NCBI GenBank assembly: GCA_030812955.1
Contig: JAUSTR010000006.1
Location: forward strand, 51,713 to 115,712
Length of the DNA stretch: 64,000 nt
Direction of reading: 5' to 3'
Source: Bacillus alveayuensis
GTDB taxonomy: Bacteria; Bacillota; Bacilli; Bacillales; Aeribacillaceae
Of the stretch, positions 43,803 to 52,500 are shown piece after piece. The translations under genes and the position numbers were made by a program. Within the stretch, counting starts at the first letter, position 1, and each line of letters opens with the position of its first letter. Under the pieces are notes generated by a model, which saw only the letters and a program-made list of their open reading frames with translations, was not told the DNA's origin and did not search any database.

Positions 43803-44020
43803 GGCTCTTTTTCTGTAAAAAACTTTTTCATACATGGGTTGGGAGTCAAAGCTCTTGGTTGTTTCTAAAAGGTTTATAGCTTTTCGACTGTCAGGCAAGC
43901 GATACGCTTGCTATGTTACGCGTAGTGTGACGTGAACCGAACAAATGTCGATGGTCGGACAAAGGTGATTTGTCCGACCTCGTGCATTGTTCAGTATATG
44001 GACAGTCGAAAAGCAATAAT
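43803..44020 (-). repeat. nested-palindrome repeat, copy F (about 218 bp, inverted orientation)
   Basis: Opposite orientation to the other six. The central modules are intact in reverse: GCTTTTCGACTGTC, AGGCAAGCGATACGCTTGCT, the GTCACAC/GTGTGAC-type hairpin, GAACCGAACAAATG with GGTCGGACAAA/TTTGTCCGACC, then GACAGTCGAAAAGC. The outer GGCTCTTTT arm is present at 43803, but about 75 bp next to it have diverged, and the other terminal arm is missing. Confidence 0.85.
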
Positions 44021-44023
44021 AAA

Positions 44024-44044
44024 AGTGACCCTATTTAGGTCACT
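44024..44044 (-). terminator. terminator of the small gene at 44040
   Basis: A 7-bp stem AGTGACC/GGTCACT with a 7-nt loop, followed by TTTTATT on the minus strand; overlaps the gene's stop codon. Confidence 0.75.
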
Positions 44045-44180
44045 CTTCTTCTTTTTGATCACTGGACATTTTTTCAACTTCTCTAGCGGCATATGAGGGA
44101 AATGGCTGATTCAACTCATTTTTCTTTTTGGCATTATTGTTGCGTTGTGCATTTGCATTTCCTTGCTTTGTACGCCCCAT
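44040..44180 (-). CDS. small Asn/Lys-rich 46-residue protein, SASP-like
   Basis: MGRTKQGNANAQRNNNAKKK start and an AAREVEKMSSDQKEEE tail; hydrophilic, no Cys. It has an excellent AAAGGAGG ribosome site and a terminator. The profile resembles minor small acid-soluble spore proteins, but I do not recognise the exact family. Confidence 0.7.
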   Translation of the reverse strand: MGRTKQGNANAQRNNNAKKKNELNQPFPSYAAREVEKMSSDQKEEE

Positions 44181-44237
44181 CGTGATTAATCCTCCTTTCA
44201 AGAGGGATCACGATTAGTTTATCTCATTCATTTCACT

Positions 44238-44510
44238 TCATACTTCATGTTGAAATTTTCTTTGAACGTACTCTTTGACCATTTCGATCGTAACATGTTT
44301 TCGCGTTGGAATGATTCCTTCCTTTGCTAACTGATTGATTTCTTCCGTTACAGCATTTATTTTATCAACAGAAAATGGTTTATTTTGTAAGCAACGTTGG
44401 ACCGCTTCATCAATATACTCCTCACGCATTCTTTCTAAAGCGATAAAAGATTTAATTAGCTGATGTTGACGATTTGAATGTTTTGTAATTTCTTTATGAA
44501 CTTCTGTCAT
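44238..44510 (-). CDS. ypbS: YpbS family protein (DUF2533)
   Basis: A 90-residue helical protein (MTEVHKEITKHSNRQHQLI start), matching the B. subtilis YpbS family that accompanies dynA. Its ATG overlaps the TGA of the Cys-rich gene upstream by four bases. Function unknown. Confidence 0.82.
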   Translation of the reverse strand: MTEVHKEITKHSNRQHQLIKSFIALERMREEYIDEAVQRCLQNKPFSVDKINAVTEEINQLAKEGIIPTRKHVTIEMVKEYVQRKFQHEV

Positions 44511-44692
44511 GGTTGATCCCCCCTCTTTCTCATCAATTCTACCACGTTTTGTTTTGGTGTCCAGCAGTTAAATGTATAGTACGGCTTTGTTTCATAACCT
44601 AGTCGCTTACATTGATATGTCGTTTTGGATTGTTCCTTTTTCACTAGAAAATGAATGCATGTAGCACAATATTGATATTTTCTCTTTGCCAA
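44507..44692 (-). CDS. small Cys-rich protein coupled to ypbS
   Basis: A 61-residue basic protein with cysteines in YCATCIHFL, TYQCKRLGY and FNCWTPKQ (CxxC-x17-C-x14-C), a probable zinc-ribbon-like site. It overlaps ypbS by four bases (ATGA), so translation is coupled. The ribosome site GAGGGAG precedes the start. I do not recognise a named family. Confidence 0.75.
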   Translation of the reverse strand: MAKRKYQYCATCIHFLVKKEQSKTTYQCKRLGYETKPYYTFNCWTPKQNVVELMRKRGDQP

Positions 44693-44832
44693 CTAAATCT
44701 CCCTCTTCCCCCATAACCATTATAAAATAAAGTCATTGACCATTTCTTTTGAAGGAGGCGTTTGTTCCAGTTGGTGATACGATCATAGATCTTCTTGATT
44801 TTAGATTTGGAGATCGTTTCGATCATTCTGAA

Positions 44833-47800
44833 TCATTGCAAAATCTCTTGCTCGATTTTCCTTAATAAAGTTTCAAGCTCATGAACATCTTTAGGTGAAG
44901 TTAATGTTTGCAGCTTAGAATTGATCAATGTTTGAGAATCCGTAATCATCTGCTCTTTTAATCGTTTCATTTGATTAATTAAAACCTCTTGATAATAATG
45001 AAGAAGATGTTTTTCTTCATTTTTCACAGCCTGTTCGATAACAGTTGGAAATTGTTCTTCAAAATATAAAAATAGCTTTTTCTTTTCATTTCGTTCAAAG
45101 AAGGATTTTGCATTTTTATAATATTTATGTCCCTTTTCCATTTGTTCACTAATATATGATTGGATGTTAGGATCCATTTTCGGAGTAGACACCTGGAGTT
45201 GTTCTACACTTGTAAACGGCACATCAAGAAATTGCGTTCTAACCTTCTCATTTACTTTACTATAAACTTGTTCCATTAATGATTGTATAAATTTTTCGCA
45301 TCGAAGAGTTGTTGCATTTAATTCTTGCTGAAGTTCAATATTCAATAATGAGACCATTTCATGAAAACAGCTGTTTAAAATTTCTTTTTCATTTCCTTTA
45401 CTATTCAAAAATTTAGAAGGCTGATAGGTTTGTTTAAAGAAATCAGACAAACGGAAACGAATACGTTGAATAACATAATGATTTAACTCTTTTAATTCTT
45501 GTTTCAATTGGACGATCTGCTCTTCTTCCTGAATAGATTGTATCACGTTCTTAATGTCTTCTAATGTGTTTTTGAGCTTCTTGATGTTTAATTGACGTTC
45601 ATGTTCATCCAATTTGGATAAAGAAATCATATCCTTTAACTGTTGGATCGCATTTTGAATTTCCTCTTTGGCACTATTCATTAAAATGTGCATTAATTCT
45701 TGTTCAATAAATTGTGTAAACACATTTTCAAATAATGAAAATTCATTCGTTACATGTTCAAGCTGTTGATTTTCTAATGTAAATAAGCTTGAGATTTGGA
45801 ATAACCTTGGATTTCGTATTGAATGACTTAAAAGCATCTGTTTGACATAGTCTTTTACTGCTTTGGCCTCTTCCTCGTTCTCAGCTAAGTCAATCGCATT
45901 GATAATAAAAAACATTTTATCCATTGTAAACGTATCTTTTACAAGTCCTAATTGATGTAGGAATTGCTCATCACCTTTTGAAAATGGATGATTAAAATAC
46001 GTTAAGAAAATAATGGCATCTGCTTTTTTAATATATTGAAAGGCCAATTCAGTATGACGCTGATGAAGTGAACTTGCACCTGGCGTATCAACTAAAGTAA
46101 TCCCTTTCTTTGTTAATTCACAATCATAATAAACGGTCACTTCTTGTACAACACAAGCTTTTTCTTCTGTTGCAACATACGGTTCAATTTCTGATAAATT
46201 GACTACTTTTTGTAATGAACTTTTCGTTTCCTGTTCATAAAATCGAATACCATTTTCATATGTATCGAGTCTTTTGAGAATGGCATCGCTAACTTTTTGT
46301 TGTTTAGCCTGTTCAATTAGAGAAGAAATGTTCGTGATCGACTCAATTTGTAATGAATATGGTCGTAATAACTCATTGATCTCACTTAACAGCTGCTCAT
46401 TCGATTTAAACTGAATAAGCACATCCTCATGCTGATAAGGTTCTACTACACCTGTTAGCCTATTAATAACGGCTGTAGTTGGAGTTGGAGAGGATGGAAA
46501 AATTTTTTGACCAATCAACGCATTGGCAAAGCTTGATTTACCTGCACTAAAAGCTCCAAACATAGCAATCGTAAAGGATTTGTTTTCAATAGCGCTCGCT
46601 CTTTCTTTTAGGCGTTCCGCATAGTATTTCAATTCTTCAATCGAACTTAAATGTTTAGCTGTTTCTTTTAATTGCAATAATAAATGATTATTTCCGCTAA
46701 CCATTTCTCGTTCCATTTTATTTTCCTTAATGGTTGAAATAGGTGGTTGTTCATCTAATTGTTCTTTCAATAGATCAGGTACTTCTCCTACTTTTAGACA
46801 AGTAATGGAATCAGCTAAATAATCAGAGTGTTTTGAAAATAACGCTTCAAGTTGGCTACTTGCTAGTAAACTATTCATTTTCTTCTTCCATTCTTGAACT
46901 CGTTGTTTCTCATCAAACAACTTTGAAATAGAAAGAAGCTCAACTGTTAGCTTTTCCTTTTTCGTTATTAATTCTTGTTTTTGATTTTCTTTTTGGCTAA
47001 CGAGTGTTTGAACAAGCTTATCCTGTATCGTTAACGCAGCTTTTTTACATTTCTGTTTCATGTATTCAGATAAATCTTTTGTAAATTGAAGAACATATTG
47101 ATCGTTTAATTGCGCACCTTGTTTAATAATCTTCTTTAATTCATCCTTTTCGATATCTATTTGTATATGCAAAATCTCATCTAATAACGTTGGTTGTTCA
47201 ATCTGAAACGTTTCATAAACGCTTTTTGATAAGTTTCGAATATGCCAAATAATTTGTGTTTCAACTTGTTTTTTCAAGTCTTCATGTAATTCTTGTAAAG
47301 CATGATTTTTAGCTGCTTCTGTTTTCCTTTTTGAGAAAAACATGCCTACTTTAAAGGATGGATCTTCTGTTTTCAAGTAGTTTGCTGCCTTTTCTCTTGT
47401 TTGATAAGGGATGATATTTGCGTTTTTTAATAAGCTGTTTAGCTCCTCTTCATAATAAGAAATTAGCTTTTCTTGTTCATTATTTATAGATTCAAATGCT
47501 TGATTAATTTTATTTAACACATCATTTAGAGTTTGAATGGATTCTTCTAACTGAAAAAATTGCTCTTCATTTAATTCACTTTGAGTTAAAATTGAGCTGT
47601 TCCAGTCATGTTCGATTTCCTCTATTAAATAATTGGCAGATTGTAATAAATTTTTGTATATATGTTCTTTTTTGTTCCATAAATATTTCTGAAACCGCTC
47701 TTTTAATCGTTCAAGTTCATTTAACGGATGATCAAGCTTTTTTAAAGATGTGTAAAAGATGTCTTCTCGATTCATTCCTAATTCCATCATCGTTGACTCT

Positions 47801-48453
47801 ATTCGATTTCGAAAAGTAGTAAAGCTAATTTCATCCTCGTTATGCTTATCGATTTGATTGACGATAATAAGCAACGTTTTATTCATTTCTTTTAATTTTT
47901 TAATAAAAGAAACGTTTATTTCTGATTGAACATGATGGTAATCGGTTACATATACTAATAAATCAGACATATGCAAAGCAGATTCAGTACTTTTGCGGTG
48001 TTCATCATCGGTTGAATCAATACCTGGCGAGTCCATGAATACAAATTCATCATTTAGTGAAAATGAATCACTCTGTATATAAACCTTTTTCAAAACATCT
48101 CCACGTTTACATAATGACTGAATAAAAGAAGATGGCACTTGGCCTTCCCATTGATACACATTGCCATTAAAATCGTATGCTTTAACAAGATTTTTCCCTT
48201 TTGCAAGCATCACGATATTTGAACTTGTTGGAAGAGGACTCGATGGCAACACATCTCCATGCAGGATGTGATTAAGCAGTGTAGATTTTCCTGCTGAAAA
48301 GTGTCCTGTAAAGGTTATATGGAAACGTCCATCGTTATATTTTTCCCACAATTCCTTCCACTTCATGAAATATTCTTGTGAAAGATGTTCAGGAATTTGC
48401 TGAAGCATCTGTTCGATATTTTGTGATGTCATTTGTTCTTTAAGCTGTTCCAT
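44833..48453 (-). CDS. dynA: two-headed bacterial dynamin DynA
   Basis: A 1206-residue fusion of two dynamin-like GTPases. Head 1 has P-loop GHFSAGKSTLLNHIL (about residue 50), DSPGID switch and NQIDKH. Head 2 has GAFSAGKSSFANAL (about 630), DTPGAS and NAID. Each is followed by long helical stalk regions. In B. subtilis DynA (YpbR) fuses and stabilises membranes, helping against phage lysis and membrane damage. AAGGGG precedes ATG 48453. Confidence 0.95.
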   Translation of the reverse strand: MEQLKEQMTSQNIEQMLQQIPEHLSQEYFMKWKELWEKYNDGRFHITFTGHFSAGKSTLLNHILHGDVLPSSPLPTSSNIVMLAKGKNLVKAYDFNGNVYQWEGQVPSSFIQSLCKRGDVLKKVYIQSDSFSLNDEFVFMDSPGIDSTDDEHRKSTESALHMSDLLVYVTDYHHVQSEINVSFIKKLKEMNKTLLIIVNQIDKHNEDEISFTTFRNRIESTMMELGMNREDIFYTSLKKLDHPLNELERLKERFQKYLWNKKEHIYKNLLQSANYLIEEIEHDWNSSILTQSELNEEQFFQLEESIQTLNDVLNKINQAFESINNEQEKLISYYEEELNSLLKNANIIPYQTREKAANYLKTEDPSFKVGMFFSKRKTEAAKNHALQELHEDLKKQVETQIIWHIRNLSKSVYETFQIEQPTLLDEILHIQIDIEKDELKKIIKQGAQLNDQYVLQFTKDLSEYMKQKCKKAALTIQDKLVQTLVSQKENQKQELITKKEKLTVELLSISKLFDEKQRVQEWKKKMNSLLASSQLEALFSKHSDYLADSITCLKVGEVPDLLKEQLDEQPPISTIKENKMEREMVSGNNHLLLQLKETAKHLSSIEELKYYAERLKERASAIENKSFTIAMFGAFSAGKSSFANALIGQKIFPSSPTPTTAVINRLTGVVEPYQHEDVLIQFKSNEQLLSEINELLRPYSLQIESITNISSLIEQAKQQKVSDAILKRLDTYENGIRFYEQETKSSLQKVVNLSEIEPYVATEEKACVVQEVTVYYDCELTKKGITLVDTPGASSLHQRHTELAFQYIKKADAIIFLTYFNHPFSKGDEQFLHQLGLVKDTFTMDKMFFIINAIDLAENEEEAKAVKDYVKQMLLSHSIRNPRLFQISSLFTLENQQLEHVTNEFSLFENVFTQFIEQELMHILMNSAKEEIQNAIQQLKDMISLSKLDEHERQLNIKKLKNTLEDIKNVIQSIQEEEQIVQLKQELKELNHYVIQRIRFRLSDFFKQTYQPSKFLNSKGNEKEILNSCFHEMVSLLNIELQQELNATTLRCEKFIQSLMEQVYSKVNEKVRTQFLDVPFTSVEQLQVSTPKMDPNIQSYISEQMEKGHKYYKNAKSFFERNEKKKLFLYFEEQFPTVIEQAVKNEEKHLLHYYQEVLINQMKRLKEQMITDSQTLINSKLQTLTSPKDVHELETLLRKIEQEILQ

Positions 48454-48533
48454 GTCACATCCCCTTTTGTTGTTTCATTTATAATGTTAAATTTTATCAT
48501 ATTTTTTTCGTTTATGCTTGATCAAGACATAAG

Positions 48534-48568
48534 AAAAGCCACTCTAAAACTTCTGTTTTAGAATGGCC
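48534..48568 (-). terminator. terminator of the Fur-box peptide gene
   Basis: A stem GCCACTCTAAAAC/GTTTTAGAATGGC (one mismatch) with a 4-nt TTCT loop; minus-strand TTTTCTTA follows. Located about 60 bp after the peptide stop codon. Confidence 0.75.
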
Positions 48569-48627
48569 ACTATTAGGCATAAATCCATTTTTTATATATG
48601 TAAAGGAGAAATGCAAACATATTGAAC

Positions 48628-48714
48628 TTACTGACTAGCTTCAACTCTTTTTAAAACATACCCGATCATCAAGCTGTATGTTAAAACCGTTCCAACAATA
48701 AAAGCAGTAATCAT
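48628..48714 (-). CDS. 28-residue membrane peptide under putative Fur control
   Basis: ATG 48714 encodes MITAFIVGTVLTYSLMIGYV followed by LKRVEASQ: one transmembrane helix then a short basic/polar tail. A GGTG site is 7 nt upstream. Two Fur-box-like sequences and a promoter lie directly upstream, a terminator downstream, so it is a self-contained unit. Unlike the known Fur-regulated Fbp proteins, which are small and basic but soluble, it is a membrane peptide. No family recognised. Confidence 0.6.
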   Translation of the reverse strand: MITAFIVGTVLTYSLMIGYVLKRVEASQ

Positions 48715-48736
48715 CGATCAACACCAACCTTCTCGT

Positions 48737-48751
48737 TGAAAATGATTTTCA
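48737..48751. promoter_or_regulatory. Fur box 1 (perfect 7-1-7 palindrome)
   Basis: TGAAAATGATTTTCA is a perfect 7-1-7 inverted repeat and matches the Bacillus Fur consensus TGATAATnATTATCA at 13 of 15 positions. It lies between the promoter and the start of the 28-residue peptide gene. Confidence 0.75.
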
Positions 48752-48762
48752 TCTTTAATTAC

Positions 48763-48791
48763 AGTTTATCATTAACGATAATCATTTTCAA
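48763..48791 (-). promoter_or_regulatory. promoter with Fur box 2
   Basis: On the minus strand TTGAAA (48786-48791) and TAAACT (48763-48768) are 17 bp apart. Overlapping the -35, plus-strand CGATAATCATTTTCA (48776-48790) matches the Fur 7-1-7 consensus at 13 of 15 positions. Confidence 0.7.
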
Positions 48792-48799
48792 TAGTCTTT

Positions 48800-48934
48800 T
48801 TATTTTTTTACCGCAAACCGAGACGTACTTTTAAAAGCTTCTGCATAGTCGGTTTCTTGAAATAATGCCTTTTCTTTTGAATGACTAAAATACTGATGAA
48901 CGTAAAAAAGATCTGCACGGATCCTCACTCCCAT
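48800..48934 (-). pseudogene. ypbQ: ypbQ remnant (isoprenylcysteine methyltransferase-like, internally deleted)
   Basis: After a GGGAGTGAGG ribosome site, a GTG frame starts MQIFFTFISILVIQK, like the hydrophobic N-terminus of YpbQ. In a different frame follow KEKALFQETDYAEAFKSTSRF and a stop, like a YpbQ C-terminus. The roughly 100 or more residues between are missing, so the gene is broken by an out-of-frame deletion. It directly follows the bcsA remnant, the B. subtilis bcsA-ypbQ order. Confidence 0.6.
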
Positions 48935-49089
48935 CAAACTAAAACTTGCTCAGAGAAAAAAACTGGTCCCATCGCCGCGATTAAACCATATTCCCCCTGT
49001 TTAGCAAGCTGCTTTTGAATATATTGTTCAAGCACATATAAAACCGTTACTGATGACATATTTCCAAATGTCCTTAATATTTCATTAGA
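48934..49089 (-). pseudogene. bcsA: bcsA remnant (type III polyketide synthase, C-terminal 51 residues)
   Basis: The frame reads EILRTFGNMSSVTVLYVLEQ, then GEYGLIAAMGPVFFSEQVLV before a TGA, followed in frame by Trp-Glu and another TGA. The GNMSSVTV and AMGPGFSSE-type motifs are the C-terminal hallmarks of chalcone-synthase-like BcsA, with the catalytic Asn in the first. The rest of the gene is absent. Confidence 0.75.
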
Positions 49090-49102
49090 TCAGGCGTGTT
49101 GA

Positions 49103-49250
49103 TTAACCAATAATAACCAGTTGGGATGGCTCTATTTCTAGCTTTTCAGCCAAACGATTCTGTATGTTTAAGTAAAATAATGGATAATTAACACTTGTGT
49201 CATTAGATATATGTAATTGTTTTGTATTAAGGTTTAAACAATGCTTATTA
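49103..49250 (-). pseudogene. unidentified gene fragment at the synteny breakpoint
   Basis: A start-less minus-strand frame of about 48 codons encodes NTKQLHISNDTSVNYPLFYL and LNIQNRLAEKLEIEPSQLVI, ending IG and a stop. It looks protein-like in composition but I cannot name a family. No ribosome site. It abuts the bcsA remnant. The remainder up to 49356 shows nothing. Confidence 0.35.
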
Positions 49251-49356
49251 TTCTAAAAGCATTTACATAAAGAATTTATTTGTTTTTCCACGGGAGTGTC
49301 GTGGATTTCCTTCTATGTTTCATAAGATTGAAAAAGAAATTGATTAAAAAACAAAC

Positions 49357-49408
49357 AAAAAATCGTCCTATCCTGTAAAAACCAACACTACAGAAAGGAC
49401 GATTTTTT
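49357..49408. terminator. strong hairpin downstream of pycA
   Basis: AAAAAATCGTCCT/AGGACGATTTTTT 13-bp stem around a weaker TGTA/TACA stem. It has T-runs on both strands; it may end the pycA transcript (minus strand), 130 bp after the stop. A short plus-strand frame (49409-49564, MSNHTTTNEKYYTQLL start) follows it directly and overlaps the end of pycA; I do not accept it as a gene. Confidence 0.6.
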
Positions 49409-49540
49409 ATGAGTAATCATACGACTACTAATGAAAAATATTACACACAATTGCTCCCTTCTCTAGAGGTAAAAGAAGAAAACATTCCTTCAAAAAACAA
49501 GCTACTCTTAAATTCAAACCTTTCAATACCCTGCAAGTTC

Positions 49541-52500
49541 TTAGCTTTTACTAATTTCAATTAATAAATCTCCTGTTTGAATAGCTTCACCGTTTTGGAC
49601 ATAAATATCTTGAATAGTTCCGCTAAATGGAGCTTGTACTGTTGTTTCCATTTTCATCGATTCTGTAATCATTAAGTGATCACCTTTGTTCACTTTTTCA
49701 CCTTTTTCAACTAATACTTTAACAACCGTACCTGGCATCGATGCACCTATATGTCCAGCATTTTGCGGGTCAGCTTTCATTTTGGAAGCAACCGTTGATT
49801 TAATGCTCTCATCTTTAATTACCACTTCACGCGGTTGTCCATTTAATTCGAAATATACGACACGTGTTCCGTCTGCTTGTGGTTGTCCGATCGCAACAAG
49901 CTTGACGATTAACGTCTTCCCTTTTTCAATCTCAACTTCAATTTCCTCTCCAAGTCTCATCCCGTATAAGAAAGTCGGTGTATCTAACGTTGAAACATCA
50001 CCGTATAGTTCTTGCGTTTTAACATATTCTAAAAATACTTTTGGATATAAGGCATAAGCAATGACTTCAAAGCTCGTGACGGGACGCTTTAACATTTCAT
50101 AGAGCTCTTCCTTTAGTGCTTCAAAACGAACGGGCTCTAAATGTTCACCTGGTCTTTCAGTAATCGGTTCTCGACCTTTTAAAATAATTCTTTGCAAGTC
50201 TTTCGGGAAACCTCCGTGCACCTGGCCGAGATAACCAGAGAACAGCTCAACAACGGAATCAGGGAAATCTAACGTCTCGCCTCGCTCATAAATATCTTCT
50301 TCCGTTAAGTTGTTTTGCACCATAAATAAAGCCATATCTCCAACAACTTTAGACGATGGAGTCACTTTGACAATATCACCGAATAAAAGATTGACGCGGC
50401 GATACATTTCCTTCACTTCATCCCAGCGATCACCAAGTCCTACCGCTTTTGCTTGTTGCTGCAGGTTACTATATTGGCCTCCAGGCATTTCATGCATATA
50501 AATTTCTGTATGCGGTGCTTTCATTCCGCTTTCAAAGTCCTGGTAATACTCTCTGACAGTTTCCCAATATTGAGATAGTTTTTCTAATGCACGTATGTCA
50601 ACATTTGGCTGGCGGTCATGTCCTTCTAAAGCATGGTAAAGAGAATTTGCACTTGGTTGAGACGTTAAACCGGCCATGGAGCTAACAGCCGTATCAACGA
50701 TATCAACACCTGCTTCGATCGCTTTCGCATACATGAAAATCCCGTTGCCGCTCGTATCATGTGTGTGCAGATGGATCGGGATATCAACGGTTTCTTTTAA
50801 AGCCGATATAAGCTCATACGCAGCTTGTGGCTTTAATAGACCCGCCATATCTTTAATTCCTAAAATATGAGCTCCAGATTGTTCTAATTCTTTCGCTAAC
50901 TGTTTGTAATAATTGAGATCATATTTTCTCCGGGTTGGATCCAAAATATCCCCTGTATAGCACATCGTTGCTTCAGCAATTTTTCCCGTTTTCCGAACAG
51001 CATCAATGGCCAATTCCATTCCTTTCACCCAGTTCAAGCTGTCAAAAATCCGGAACACATCTATACCTGCATATGCCGACTTTTCAACGAACTCTTCAAT
51101 GACATTATCAGGGTAATTTTTATAACCGACAGCATTGGATGCTCGTAAAAGCATTTGTAATAAAAGGTTTGGAACGCGTTTTCTAATCGTTAATAATCGT
51201 TCCCAAGGATCTTCTTTTAAGAAACGATAGGCCACATCAAATGTAGCTCCTCCCCACATTTCTAACGAGAACAAATTAGGCAATAAGCGGGCGGTAGGTT
51301 CTGCAATTTGCTTAATGTCATTTGTACGAACGCGTGTTGCCAATAACGATTGATGGGCATCACGGAATGTTGTATCTGTTAAGAGCACTTTCTGTTGATC
51401 TTTAATCCACTGTACGAGACCTTCTGCACCTCTCTCTTCTAATATTTGCTTTGTTCCAGAAGGAATCGGCTCAGAAAGCTTTAATTTTGGAATTTGTGGT
51501 TTTTCGAATACCGGCTTTTTCTTTTTACCGATACCTGGGAATCCGTTGATCGTAACATTCCCAATATAGGTGAGCATTTTAGTTCCACGGTCTTTACGCT
51601 TCGGAAATACGAACAGCTCTGGTGTTGAGTCAATAAAGGAGGTATCATATTCACCTGATAAAAATTTCTCGTGTTTAATAACATTTTCCAAAAACGGAAT
51701 GTTTGTTTTAATTCCGCGAATACGGAATTCACGTAAATTCCGAATCATTTTTGCAGCAGCTTGCTCGAATGTTAATGCCCACGTGGAGACCTTTACTAAC
51801 AGCGAATCATAATATGGTGTTATGACAGCTCCTTGGAAGCTGTTTCCTGTATCTAAGCGAACGCCAAAGCCTCCACCGGACCTGTAGGCCATGATTTTTC
51901 CTGTATCTGGCATAAAATTATTTAATGGATCTTCCGTCGTTACACGAGATTGGATCGCATATCCATGTGTTTTAATTTCCTCTTGTTTCGGAATTCCAAC
52001 TTTCTGACTATGAATCGAATGCCCTTCAGCAACTAATATTTGCGTCTGGACAATATCAATTCCGGTAATCATCTCTGTAATAGTATGTTCAACTTGAACG
52101 CGCGGATTTACTTCTATGAAATAAAAATCATCGCCAGACACTAAAAATTCAACCGTACCTGCATTGACATATTGAACATTTTTCATTAATTGTACAGCCG
52201 CCTCACAAATTCGTTCCCGTAATTCAGATGGTAAAGAAACACTAGGAGCTACTTCCACTACTTTTTGATGGCGGCGTTGTACAGAACAGTCACGTTCATA
52301 CAAATGAACGATATTTCCTTCTTCATCTCCAATAATTTGCACTTCAATATGCTTTGGATTTTCAATAAGCTTCTCCACATATACTTCATCATTGCCGAAA
52401 GCCGCTTTCGCTTCAGATTTGGCGCGCTCATAAGACTCTTTTACTTCTTCCTTGCTGCGGACAATTCTCATTCCGCGGCCGCCTCCACCTAAAGCTGCTT

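Noticed and set aside
44644..44826. 60-codon minus-strand frame between dynA and the Cys-rich gene
   Set aside because: Overlaps the Cys-rich gene start, lacks a ribosome site and does not look protein-like.
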